44,531 nt of DNA, from positions 1 through 44,531 of the forward strand of contig JAPLTF010000028.1 in assembly GCA_026398275.1 (NCBI GenBank), written 5' to 3'. Source of the stretch: Verrucomicrobiota bacterium (GTDB lineage Bacteria; Verrucomicrobiota; Verrucomicrobiia; Chthoniobacterales; Terrimicrobiaceae). The stretch's first letter is position 1; each line of letters begins with the position of its first letter. Below are positions 18,346 to 25,345 of the stretch, one piece after another. The position numbers were made by a program, and so were the translations under genes. The notes under the pieces were generated by a model. That model had not been told where the DNA came from. It saw only the letters and a list, made by a program, of their open reading frames with translations, and did not search any database.

Positions 18346-19773
18346 CTACTCCTCGGCGGCCTCGCCGTTCCGGTCCAGGCGCTTTCTCAGGGTCGCCCGC
18401 GTGATGCCGAGAAGCTTGGCGGCCCGGACCTGATTGTTGTCGGTTTTCTGCATCGCGCGGAGGGTGAATTCGCGTTCTAGCCACGGCAATAGCTGGAGCG
18501 CAGGATCTCCGGCAGCCATCTGAAACAGGGCCTCCATCGCCGCTTCCTTGGTCAGCGGGGCGCCGTTCTCGGAGTCAGCGGGGCCGGCCGGCTCGCTCAG
18601 CTTCTGGCCCAGCGGGATATCCTTCGGCAGCAGCACATCCGCCGTGGCCAGCACCGAGGCCCGCTGCATCGTGTTCTCCAGCTCGCGGACATTGCCGGGC
18701 CACGGGTAGGCTTCGAGGACGCGGATCGCTTCCTCTGACAGCTTCACCGGCGGGCGGTGCTTCTGGTTGGCGATCTTTTGCAGAAAATATTCCGCGAGGA
18801 GCACGATGTCATCCTGCCGCTGGCGGAGCGGCGGTAGGTGGATGCGGACGACGTTGAGCCGGTAGAACAGGTCTTCGCGGAAGGCGCGGCGGGCGACCTC
18901 CTCCTCGAGATTTTTGTTCGTCGCACAGACGATGCGCACATCGGTGCGGAGGGTCTGGTTTCCGCCGACGCGCGAAAATTCCCCCTCCTGGAGGACGCGG
19001 AGGATCTTGCTCTGCACCTGGAGTGGCATCTCCCCGATCTCATCCAGAAACAGCGTGCCATTATCGCACTGCTCGAAGCGCCCGATCCTCTGGCTGTGAG
19101 CTCCGGTGAACGATCCCTTCTCGTGTCCGAACAGCTCACTCTCCAGGAGGTTGTCCGGGATGGCGGCGCAGTTGATGGCGAGAAAGCTCTTGCCGCTGCG
19201 GTGGCTGTAGTTGTGGATCGCGCGGGCGACGAGTTCTTTCCCCGTGCCGCTCTCGCCGGTGATCATCACGGGGGCCTCGCTGCCGGAAACCCGACCGATC
19301 ATCTTGAAGACCTGCTGCATGGCATCCGAGCGGCCGACGATGTCCTCGCGATGCTGCTCGACGGTGAGCTGTGGCTTGAACGCGCTGGCGCTCTGTAGCT
19401 CCGCGGCCGCCTGGAGCGCCGAGTCCACGACCACTTTAAGGTTGAAAGGAAGCTGCTCCTTGCGGACAAAATCGAACGCCCCCATCTTCATCGCCTCGAT
19501 CACCGACTGGGTGGTGCCGAACGCGCTGGTGAGGATGACCATGGCATTCGGCGTATGCTTCCGGATGCGGGCGAGCAGCTCCAGTCCACTGAACGGATGC
19601 AGGTTTGTCTCTGCCAGCACCAGCTCAGGCTGCTCCATGCAAAAGGTCTTGTAGGCCGTGTCGGCTGAGGTCTCGAGCAGAACCCGCGCGGCGGGGCTCT
19701 TCAGCTGGTTCTGAGCCCACTCGAGAAAGTCGGTCTCGCGGTCCACGAGGAGTATTGTCTGCAGTTTCGCCAT
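18346..19773 (-). CDS. NtrC-type sigma-54 activator with atypical receiver domain
   Basis: A 475-aa protein from ATG 19773; a TTG at 19809 would add 12 residues. Domains: receiver (about 5-120), AAA+ sigma-54 interaction (about 143-375) with Walker A GESGTGKE at 173-180 and sigma-54 loop GSFTGA at 220-225, then a Fis-type HTH at the end (NNQVRAAKLLGITRATLRKR). In the receiver the usual phospho-acceptor Asp is E55 (aligning ETNLHPFSGLELL with DINLPGMSGLELL), and the acidic pair is D11-R12. The conserved Thr/Ser (T82) and Lys (K105) remain. A Glu there can mimic the phosphorylated state, so the protein may act without a kinase; none is adjacent. GSFTGA instead of GAFTGA is a mild variant. Targets unknown. 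Confidence 0.9.
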   Translation of the reverse strand: MAKLQTILLVDRETDFLEWAQNQLKSPAARVLLETSADTAYKTFCMEQPELVLAETNLHPFSGLELLARIRKHTPNAMVILTSAFGTTQSVIEAMKMGAFDFVRKEQLPFNLKVVVDSALQAAAELQSASAFKPQLTVEQHREDIVGRSDAMQQVFKMIGRVSGSEAPVMITGESGTGKELVARAIHNYSHRSGKSFLAINCAAIPDNLLESELFGHEKGSFTGAHSQRIGRFEQCDNGTLFLDEIGEMPLQVQSKILRVLQEGEFSRVGGNQTLRTDVRIVCATNKNLEEEVARRAFREDLFYRLNVVRIHLPPLRQRQDDIVLLAEYFLQKIANQKHRPPVKLSEEAIRVLEAYPWPGNVRELENTMQRASVLATADVLLPKDIPLGQKLSEPAGPADSENGAPLTKEAAMEALFQMAAGDPALQLLPWLEREFTLRAMQKTDNNQVRAAKLLGITRATLRKRLDRNGEAAEE

Positions 19774-19819
19774 ATTGGGAAAAATCACAGTGCAGCGGAT
19801 TTTCTCCAATAAAAAGCCT

Positions 19820-20160
19820 TTTCATCTTTGTCAGCCGGGGCGTTTACCATGTGTTGGACCGCAGGGGTCGCTTGGCAACTTTTTTTCGAGATGACGGGGA
19901 TCGTGAGCTGTTTTTGAAGACGCTGGGGCAGGCAAAGGGGAGGGTATGGCGCGGATGCATGACGAACAGGAGGCGGAGCGTCTTGTGAAAGTGGGGTTGG
20001 CGGCTCTTGAGATCAAGAAGATCGACCTGGCCAAGACACCCAAGGGAAGTGCGGAGAACGTCGCGGTGGCGAGCTATATCCGGAAGCGGACGATGATGAC
20101 CAATGTCTGGCGCTCGAAAATCTTCACATGGGCGACCCGAGTCGAGTCTGCCGGTATTGC
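19820..20160 (+). pseudogene. remnant of a REP-associated tyrosine transposase (RAYT, IS200-like)
   Basis: From about 19820 one frame reads FVSRGVYHVLDRRGRL then FFRDDGDRELFLKTLGQA, the N-terminal block of RAYT/TnpA_REP transposases (YHVxxRGN...FxDxxDRxxFLxxL). That frame runs into a stop after about 35 more codons. A second frame from ATG 19946 continues with DEQEAERLVKVGLAALEIKK and KGSAENVAVASYIRKRTMMTN, matching the C-terminal block of the same family. The central part, including the catalytic Tyr region, is deleted. The element is dead but marks past REP mobilisation, and REP-like units remain in the window. Confidence 0.75.
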
Positions 20161-20220
20161 TCCGCTGCTGCTGTCCGATCGGACATCAGAAAACTTGTCG
20201 ATAAGTTGGAAATGTCAATA

Positions 20221-20479
20221 GGCAAGGCCTGCGGCGCGGTCAGATTGCTGAGTGCTCGATTTCAGCTTTCAAGTTTCAGCCTTCAGCTTTCTTCTTCGTC
20301 GTCCCTCGACTCTCGTCAATCGCCGCTCGACTTCCCCCTTCAGCTTTCAAGTTTGACTCCCGCTCTCCCGAGCGTCCCGCCCCTCCGGGGCAATCCTCCG
20401 AATTGTCTGCCCGGGCCGTCCCCACGGCCACGTGCTCACGCTTCAGCCTTCACGCTTCAGCCCTCTCTTCTCCCCTCCG
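20221..20479. other. non-coding low-complexity stretch with short direct repeats
   Basis: The segment between the RAYT remnant and the first VapBC operon is pyrimidine-rich. TTCAGCTTTCAAGTTT occurs twice (20261-20276 and 20339-20354), and CTTCAGC and CACGCTTCAGCC variants recur nearby. No coding frame is convincing. Confidence 0.5.
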
Positions 20480-20510
20480 CCGCAGGCACAAATATCAACA
20501 TTAAATGGCT
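20480..20510 (+). repeat. upstream box shared with the second VapBC operon (copy 1)
   Basis: Begins CCGCAGGC and contains TATCAACATTAAATG. It matches the reverse strand of 24262-24290 at 27 positions with two mismatches and a 2-nt gap. It lies 97 nt before the vapB start. Confidence 0.6.
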
Positions 20511-20532
20511 GGTACCATTTCCGCTTCCGCTC

Positions 20533-20579
20533 AAATGTAAACATGGAGAACATCGACTGCGGAAAAAGCCTTTACATTT
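20533..20579. promoter_or_regulatory. inverted repeat, likely VapBC operator
   Basis: AAATGTAAA (20533-20541) and TTTACATTT (20571-20579) are a perfect 9-bp inverted repeat spaced by 29 nt, ending 28 nt before the vapB start. AbrB-type antitoxins bind such repeats to repress their own operon; this role is inferred from position. Confidence 0.55.
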
Positions 20580-20607
20580 TCGCTTTGCGATTTATCTTTA
20601 CCTCGTC

Positions 20608-20850
20608 ATGACAAGCACAATCAGTTCCAAAGGCCAAATCACCCTGCCCGTCTCCCTGCGGAGGCGCCTCGGGTGGAAACCGGGAACGAAACTGGAGTTC
20701 GATGAACAGGACGAAGGCATTGTTGCGCGCCCCGCTTTTAATGCAGATGAAATGAAGTCCGTGCTCGGCTGTGCCGCAACATTTGAACCCGCCCAGAGCA
20801 GCCAGCAGATTTTAGCTCGGAACCGCGGATACGAACGCCACGACTTGTGA
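20608..20850 (+). CDS. vapB: VapB-type antitoxin, AbrB/SpoVT fold
   Basis: An 80-aa protein. TSTISSKGQITLPVSLRRRLGWKPGTKLEFDEQD is the swapped-hairpin AbrB DNA-binding domain; the C-terminal half, including FEPAQSSQQIL, would wrap the toxin. The ATG at 20608 is chosen because it starts this domain exactly. It should neutralise the following PIN-domain RNase and autorepress through the upstream inverted repeat. Its stop overlaps the toxin start (GTGA). Confidence 0.9.
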   Translation: MTSTISSKGQITLPVSLRRRLGWKPGTKLEFDEQDEGIVARPAFNADEMKSVLGCAATFEPAQSSQQILARNRGYERHDL

Positions 20851-21245
20851 CCACCGCCATTGACAGCTCAGTCATTCTGTCCATCTACAAATCCGAGCCG
20901 GGCGGTCAAGCGTGGATGGAAAGACTCATCAGCCTCCGCAAACGATCCCGCTTGGTTGTTTGTGAAATTGTGGTGGCGGAATGCCGGCCGGCCCTGCCAA
21001 GCGATCAGATTCATCTCGCGCAACTGGAGAAAATGGGAGTGCAGTTTCTTCCCTCATCCTTCGAAGCTGCCTGCTTAGCCGGGCAGATTCATCGTGACTA
21101 TCGGGCTGCGGGCGGGGAACGGGATCGCGTGATTGCAGATTTTTTTGTAGGTGCCCACGCCCAAATCCAGGCGGATCAACTGGCCACCGATGACGAAGGT
21201 TTCATGCGTAAATATTTTTACGGTCTTCCTTTGATCCATCGCTGA
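20847..21245 (+). CDS. vapC: VapC-type PIN-domain ribonuclease toxin
   Basis: A 132-aa PIN protein starting at GTG, overlapping vapB by 4 nt. The acidic active-site residues are in place: D6 in AIDSSVIL, the Glu of VVAECRPAL, the Asp of RDRVIADFFVGAHA, and Asp in LATDDEGF. It is expected to cut RNA, commonly initiator tRNA or rRNA in this family, when free of antitoxin. The gene appears intact. Downstream is an epimerase remnant, not another TA gene. Confidence 0.9.
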   Translation: MTTAIDSSVILSIYKSEPGGQAWMERLISLRKRSRLVVCEIVVAECRPALPSDQIHLAQLEKMGVQFLPSSFEAACLAGQIHRDYRAAGGERDRVIADFFVGAHAQIQADQLATDDEGFMRKYFYGLPLIHR

Positions 21246-21248
21246 ACT

Positions 21249-21500
21249 ATGGACAGTAGGCTCATTGGCTCCGAAGTGGCGCTTTTCCTTGCCCGGCAAG
21301 GCTGCGCAATTCACGGCGTTGACAACAACCAGCGCGCCGGTCCGCAGGGAGACACTCGCTGGAACCAGGAGCGGCTCACAAAGGCGATCGCTGGCTACAC
21401 CCACCACGAGCTGGATACTGGAGCTTCTGGATCGCCGCGAAGAAACCATGCTGACAATCAGAACCTGCGGTGAATTGAGCGACGCGCTCCGTGCACTCCC
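21249..21500 (+). pseudogene. 5' fragment of a CDP-paratose-2-epimerase-like gene
   Basis: About 60 codons from ATG 21249 read LIGSEVALFLARQGCAIHGVDNNQRA then GPQGDTRWNQERL and GYTHHELD. This is the NAD-binding start of nucleotide-sugar epimerases of the CDP-paratose/tyvelose type, where DNNxR...GPxGDTRWNxxRL is typical. The usual Gly-rich first strand is partly missing, two to three residues before GPQGD are gone, and similarity ends in a frame change near 21410. The rest of the gene is absent. The 21246-21740 gap otherwise holds repeats only. Confidence 0.65.
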
Positions 21501-21544
21501 ATTCTGCCGCATCCAGTGAAAACGGCGACGTCTCGCTTCGGCTG

Positions 21545-21576
21545 TTATGCCAACATTCTTAAGAATGTAGGAATAT
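21545..21576. repeat. decayed copy of the 32-bp palindrome
   Basis: The left arm TTATGCCAACATTCTT is identical to that at 24518 and is followed by AAGAATGT, after which the right arm has diverged. GGCTG directly precedes both copies' arm at the same spacing. Confidence 0.65.
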
Positions 21577-21598
21577 AGCAGGCCCGTGGAGAGACCCC

Positions 21599-21647
21599 TC
21601 TGGCCTTATCGCGCCATCAGCCCGGCCATGAGAATCCTGGCGGGAAG
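21599..21647. repeat. direct repeat upstream of the DUF4143-type ATPase gene
   Basis: A 49-nt stretch starting TCTGGCCTTATCGC and containing ATCAGCCCGGCC matches 22993-23041 at roughly four of five positions without gaps. On the minus strand both copies can be read as a short peptide end of the form FPxRILxAGLxxR followed by a stop, so they may be 3' ends of related lost genes. The pair flanks the ATPase gene. Confidence 0.5.
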
Positions 21648-21740
21648 ATAAAAACCCGCGATCGCCAGGTCCGGGGCGGAATAAACTCGTGAATAATTCC
21701 ATCGCTTTGAATATTCTTTCATGGACGAAGGAATATAAGT

Positions 21741-22958
21741 TTGTATAAACAATTCGTGCATAGACGAAATATCTATCTTTCCCGATTGGCTGAACTTGCG
21801 TTCAAACCGATGATCAAGGTCCTGAGCGGAATGCGGCGCGTTGGGAAAAGCACCCTGCTGAAGTTGCATGCGGCGACTTTACGGGAGCGATTCCCTGACA
21901 TCACACTGCTGGAAATTGACAAGGAGAGCATGGATTGGGGCCACATTCGCACGGGAGCCGAACTGCATGCGGCGGCCAAGGAGGCCTTTTTGGACGCGCC
22001 GGGCCGGTGCGCGCTGATGGTGGACGAAGTGCAGGACATCTCGGATTGGGAGCGAGCCCTTGCGTCAATTCTCAAATCCCGGTCGGCGGATATTTACGTC
22101 ACGGGATCGAACGCGAGGGTGTTTTCCTCCGAACTGTCGGACCGCCTGAGCGGCCGCCATATGGAAATTCCGGTCCATCCCCTCACGTATGCCGAGTTCC
22201 TGGTCTTTGCCGACGCGAAAGATTCCGGGGAAGTTTTTTCTCGTTTCCTGCGGCAGGGCGGGATGCCTGGCATCCATTCGATCTCTGCCGCTGATGCCCC
22301 GGTCTTCGAGTATTTGCGGGCGGTTGCCGATACGGTCGTGTTGAAAGATGTTGTGAGCCGGCACCAGATCCGGAATGTCCGGCTTCTGGACGCGGTCCTG
22401 CGTTTTATTTTGGGCACCTCGGGCTCACCGGTTTCCGCCAAGCGGATCGCCGATTACCTGCGCTCTCAAAATATCCGCACGAGCGTGGATACCGTGCTGG
22501 AATATCTGGGGTATTTCGTTGATGCCCGGGTGCTGCAACGGGTGCCGCGACACGACATCCGCGGGCGCAAGATATTGGAGTTCAACGATAAATATTATGC
22601 CGGCGACGGAGGGCTTCGCAGTGCGATCCTCGGCCACAGGGCGCAGGATATCGGAATCCAACTGGAAACGGTGGTTTGCAACCACCTCTTGGCGGAAGGG
22701 TTCCGTGTCGAGGTCGGCAAGTGGAACGATTACGAGGTCGATTTTGTCGCGACGAAGGATTCCCTCCGCACTTACATCCAAGTCGCCTACCTCCTCCCGG
22801 AGCCTGGAACGCTGGAACGGGAATTGCGCCCCCTTCGCGCCATCGGCGACCAATACCCGCGCCTCCTTCTCAGCACCGACCCGCACTTCCGCCAAGACCA
22901 CGAGGGCGTCCGTTGGATGAATATCCGAAACTTCCTGCTCTCCCGGATCGGAGACTGA
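21741..22958 (+). CDS. AAA ATPase with DUF4143-type C-terminus
   Basis: A 405-aa protein of the ATPase family found scattered in bacterial accessory regions (AAA_14 plus DUF4143). Walker A is GMRRVGKS at 30-37, Walker B CALMVDEVQDI near 110, and the sensor strand IYVTGSNARVFSSELSDRLSGR follows. The second half has RQGGMPGIHS, then a winged-helix part with SAKRIADYLRSQNI, and a C-terminal nuclease-like block with EVDFVATK. The start is TTG at 21741, supported by AAGGA 8 nt upstream. The role of this family is not settled. It sits among TA pairs and between direct repeats. Confidence 0.88.
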   Translation: MYKQFVHRRNIYLSRLAELAFKPMIKVLSGMRRVGKSTLLKLHAATLRERFPDITLLEIDKESMDWGHIRTGAELHAAAKEAFLDAPGRCALMVDEVQDISDWERALASILKSRSADIYVTGSNARVFSSELSDRLSGRHMEIPVHPLTYAEFLVFADAKDSGEVFSRFLRQGGMPGIHSISAADAPVFEYLRAVADTVVLKDVVSRHQIRNVRLLDAVLRFILGTSGSPVSAKRIADYLRSQNIRTSVDTVLEYLGYFVDARVLQRVPRHDIRGRKILEFNDKYYAGDGGLRSAILGHRAQDIGIQLETVVCNHLLAEGFRVEVGKWNDYEVDFVATKDSLRTYIQVAYLLPEPGTLERELRPLRAIGDQYPRLLLSTDPHFRQDHEGVRWMNIRNFLLSRIGD

Positions 22959-22992
22959 GCACTGACATGCACCCTAAGAAACATGGGATGGA

Positions 22993-23041
22993 TCTGGCCC
23001 TATCGCTCGATCAGCCCGGCCCTGAGGATTCTTCTGGGAAA
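22993..23041. repeat. direct repeat downstream of the DUF4143-type ATPase gene
   Basis: Partner of 21599-21647, starting TCTGGCCCTATCGC. On the minus strand an open frame from about 23115 to a stop at 23000 reads LADVAWLAASNRNGLSAVAF and ends FPRRILRAGLIER. It could be the tail of a lost gene, but the family is not recognised. Confidence 0.5.
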
Positions 23042-23143
23042 GTGAGCATCGAAAAAAGCGACCGCACTCAGCCCATTTCGATTTGACGCTGCCAGCCATG
23101 CCACGTCCGCAAGTCGCGATTAGCGGTTTCCGACATTCAACAA

Positions 23144-23326
23144 ATGAGCCAGTCGGAGCGCCTGCAGGCGATGGAGCTTCTTTGGAAATCCCTGTCCCAC
23201 CCGGCATCTGAATTGCCCTCCCCTCCATGGCATGGACGGATACTCTCCCAAAGGTTGGCAAAAGCTGAGGCGGGAAGTGCCAGGTTCTTGACGGTTTTAG
23301 AGTTGAAGAATCATCTCAAACGATGA
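23144..23326 (+). CDS. antitoxin of the 'putative addiction module component' type
   Basis: A 60-aa protein: SQSERLQAMELLWKSL, a short linker with PPWHGRILSQRLAKAEAG, then LTVLELKNHLKR. This is the pattern of small RelB-like antitoxins (PF09720) that pair with ParE/RelE toxins: an N-terminal helix ERLxxxExLWxSL and a C-terminal helix after a W-x-x-x-L-x-x-R block. The toxin frame starts at 23323, overlapping its stop by 4 nt, but is truncated. The antitoxin may therefore be an orphan. Confidence 0.75.
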   Translation: MSQSERLQAMELLWKSLSHPASELPSPPWHGRILSQRLAKAEAGSARFLTVLELKNHLKR

Positions 23327-23415
23327 GGCGCGTCCTTGTCCTCGAAGACGCAGCTGAGGACATCAAGCAGGGCGCGGAATTCTACGATTTTCAAGGGGAT
23401 GGCGTTGGAGATTAA
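23323..23415 (+). pseudogene. truncated ParE/RelE-family toxin
   Basis: ATG 23323 overlaps the antitoxin stop and reads RRVLVLEDAAEDIKQGAEFY then DFQGDGVGD before TAA at 23413-23415. This is the N-terminal third of a ParE-type toxin (EDAAEDIxxGxxFYxxQxxGxGDYF). The stop replaces the expected Tyr codon of GDYF, and the following bases do not continue the family in any frame. Only 30 residues remain, without catalytic residues. Confidence 0.7.
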
Positions 23416-23529
23416 AGAGAGAACCCCCTGATACCCCCATCTTTGCTCTCACATATCCTCCACCCTCTCCCCCCGCGATGCCTCCCGGCCCATGCCGCCT
23501 TGGGAACTTCATCATGGTGGCGGAGTAGC

Positions 23530-23925
23530 TCACCACTCCTCCACGGCGAGAGCCGACACCCGCAAGAACTCCGAGGTATTGCGGGTGATGAGGGTGTGTC
23601 CATTGGCCCTGGCGGTGGCGGCAATTATCAGATCGTTCGGACCGATGGAATTCCCGGTTTTTTCCAAGTCGCGCCGGATTTCCGCGTAGTGCTCGACCGC
23701 CTCCCCTTGGAAGGGAAGCAGCCGGATGGGTGCAAGAAACTTTTCCACGGCCAGCCGGTTTTCATCGGCCTTGGCGCTGACGCTTGCGCCAAACAGCAAT
23801 TCTGCCCGAACCATTTCCGGCACGGAATAATTGCCCGGGGGCTTTGAAAGATATTTTTCGGACAAGGCGCGATCCCGCTTGCGGAGCAATGCCACGATGA
23901 TGTTGGTATCCAGCGAGCAGATCAT
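23530..23925 (-). CDS. vapC: VapC-type PIN-domain ribonuclease toxin
   Basis: A 131-aa PIN protein. MICSLDTNIIVALLRKRD carries the first Asp, MVRAELLFGA the Glu and GPNDLIIAATARANGHTLIT the third acidic residue; the fourth position reads TRNTSEF, where Asn replaces the more common Asp, as in many VapC proteins. It is expected to be an RNase toxin. Its ATG overlaps the antitoxin stop by 4 nt. It is unrelated in detail to the first VapC and paired with a different antitoxin fold. Confidence 0.92.
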   Translation of the reverse strand: MICSLDTNIIVALLRKRDRALSEKYLSKPPGNYSVPEMVRAELLFGASVSAKADENRLAVEKFLAPIRLLPFQGEAVEHYAEIRRDLEKTGNSIGPNDLIIAATARANGHTLITRNTSEFLRVSALAVEEW

Positions 23926-24158
23926 CGGTCGAAATCCGCCCTCTGGTCTTTTTTTCCCCCGCCATCGGCAGGGGCATGGAACGAGGTGTCCGAAACGCTG
24001 CCAAGCACCGAAGCGTATCCCTTTGGCCAGGTGGGTGCCCCGGCTGCGAGCACCAGCTTCTCCCTGGCCCAGCGGGACAGTGACAGCGACTCCCGCCTGG
24101 CGGCCCGCTCAATCAGGTGTCCGGATTTGGCGTCGAGGTAAATCGTCAGTTGAGCCAT
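23922..24158 (-). CDS. vapB: VapB-type antitoxin, ribbon-helix-helix
   Basis: A 78-aa protein. MAQLTIYLDAKSGHLIERAA followed by SLSLSRWAREKL is a ribbon-helix-helix DNA-binding domain. The C-terminal half (GYASVLGSVSDTSFHAPADG) ends in charged residues and would bind the toxin. It is coupled to vapC by a 4-nt overlap. A dyad at 24180-24199 just upstream is the likely autoregulatory site. Confidence 0.85.
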   Translation of the reverse strand: MAQLTIYLDAKSGHLIERAARRESLSLSRWAREKLVLAAGAPTWPKGYASVLGSVSDTSFHAPADGGGKKDQRADFDR

Positions 24159-24179
24159 GAAAAGAGCATCGCGTGGACC

Positions 24180-24199
24180 ACATACACTTGCAAGTATGT
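24180..24199. promoter_or_regulatory. dyad upstream of the second VapBC operon
   Basis: ACATAC (24180-24185) and GTATGT (24194-24199) flank ACTTGCAA, 21 nt before the antitoxin start on the minus strand. A ribbon-helix-helix antitoxin would bind such a short dyad. Confidence 0.5.
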
Positions 24200-24261
24200 T
24201 TTATGGAAATCCGTCCGCAAGTCGGGTCGGACCAAAGCGCCAAAGAAGCGCCAAATGGGTC

Positions 24262-24290
24262 AGGCATTTAATGTTGATATGCGCCTGCGG
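24262..24290 (-). repeat. upstream box shared with the first VapBC operon (copy 2)
   Basis: Reverse strand starts CCGCAGGC and contains TATCAACATTAAATG as at 20480-20510. It ends 103 nt before the start of the second antitoxin, almost the same offset as copy 1 from its vapB. Confidence 0.6.
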
Positions 24291-24517
24291 TGGTGGACGG
24301 GCCCCATAAAAACAAAAAGCTCACATTGCTCGGCTTGGCTCCCGAGAGCGCGAAACGATCGCGATACACATTCGGAGCGATGGCTGAACTGCTCCCGCAG
24401 GACGTCCTGCAATCCCTTCCCGCCCCCTGATCCCTTCCCGGCCTCCGATCCCCGCCCTCCCTGCGCCCTCTGTCAACCCTCCACCCAATTGACCACCCCG
24501 TCCAGTTCCATTGGCTG
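24291..24517. other. gap with a possible gene remnant and a pyrimidine-rich repeat
   Basis: From about 24290 a plus frame reads KLTLLGLAPESAKRSRYTFG then AMAELLPQDVLQSLPAP and stops; it looks protein-like but matches no family I know. From about 24408 the unit GATCCCTTCCCGCC recurs in three degraded copies. Nothing else is seen in 24159-24645 apart from the dyad, box and palindrome listed separately. Confidence 0.35.
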
Positions 24518-24549
24518 TTATGCCAACATTCTTAAGAATGTTGGCATAA
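24518..24549. repeat. perfect 32-bp palindrome
   Basis: TTATGCCAACATTCTT at 24518-24533 is followed directly by its exact reverse complement to 24549. A decayed copy is at 21545-21576. With no loop it is more like an operator or recombination site than a terminator. Confidence 0.8.
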
Positions 24550-24645
24550 ATGAAGGCGTGATGACGGAAAATCTCATTGCGGTGCGAGGAGGACGACTGC
24601 CTGCGTCGGCAGGGAGCACGTGGTGCGGGCGGCAACATTGCCGGT

Positions 24646-24963
24646 TCAAAAAAACCGTTTGGGCTCTTCCCGCCAGTTGATGTTTCCGTAGAGGACTCGG
24701 CGGACATCCACGCCTTTGTCGGTCGGTTGGTAGAAAACCAGCCAGCGATTGAACGGGGGTGGAAGGACGAAAAACCGCATGCCTTTCAAAGCCCGGCTCT
24801 TGAAGTCCGCCACCGGACCCATTTCCGGGAATTTGGACAATTGCTCGAATGTTTCAAATGCGGCATCCAAAAAATCGCGGGCAGCCCGCTCGTTGTCGGC
24901 GGCAATGAAATCCCGGGCTGCAATCAGATCGTCATCGGTCTTTTCTGACGCCTGCCAACTCAT
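24646..24963 (-). CDS. parE: ParE-type toxin
   Basis: A 105-aa RelE/ParE-fold protein. LIAARDFIAADNERAARDFLDAAFETFEQLSKFPEMG gives the two N-terminal helices, with conserved Pro-x-x-Gly; VLPPPFNRWLVFYQPTDKGVDVRRVLYG is the C-terminal sheet ending in the typical RVLYG. ParE toxins inhibit DNA gyrase. The start overlaps the ParD-type antitoxin stop by 4 nt. It is full length. Confidence 0.9.
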   Translation of the reverse strand: MSWQASEKTDDDLIAARDFIAADNERAARDFLDAAFETFEQLSKFPEMGPVADFKSRALKGMRFFVLPPPFNRWLVFYQPTDKGVDVRRVLYGNINWREEPKRFF

Positions 24964-25211
24964 GGCGTCAGTCCGCCATAGATGCGCGACTTCCGTTTGG
25001 CGGTCATTGGCGAGGAAGGACCAGCCTGCAGCAGGTGGAACTCAAGTTCTTCGGCATTGCGAAAGCTCGCTCCAACAGGGCCGTGTCCCCGCGTCACCGC
25101 ATCAAGCAAAGCCAGTGCCTGATGAATGACTTCGCTTTTGTTCGATGCGCGACCGGAGCGGATGTGCCGCTGGATGATCGTTTCATAGTGGGTGGTGCTC
25201 GTGTATCCCAT
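24960..25211 (-). CDS. parD: ParD-type antitoxin
   Basis: An 83-aa protein from ATG 25211; ATG 25226 would add five residues, but family members begin close to the first strand. STTHYETIIQRHIRSGRASNKSEVIHQALALLD is the ribbon-helix-helix domain of ParD (SGRxxNxSEVIxxALxLL). The C-terminal region with FRNAEELEFHLLQAG would bind the ParE toxin. It overlaps parE by 4 nt. Confidence 0.88.
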   Translation of the reverse strand: MGYTSTTHYETIIQRHIRSGRASNKSEVIHQALALLDAVTRGHGPVGASFRNAEELEFHLLQAGPSSPMTAKRKSRIYGGLTP

Positions 25212-25345
25212 GTGTGAAGTATCCATCTATTGGAAAATGCTGTCAAAAAGAATCGAACCTTGCAAAACGAGCATGGTTTCAGATGTCGGTAGAGCACGCC
25301 CGTCCACCCGCCATCCCCGAAGAGCATCCGCAGGGAAGGTGTGGG

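Noticed and set aside
20221..20360. CRISPR-like array from the repeated TTCAGCTTTCAAGTTT
   Set aside because: Only two copies, no regular spacers and no cas genes.
24408..24460. Possible tandem-repeat gene or array
   Set aside because: Units are short and degraded and occur in non-coding pyrimidine-rich sequence.
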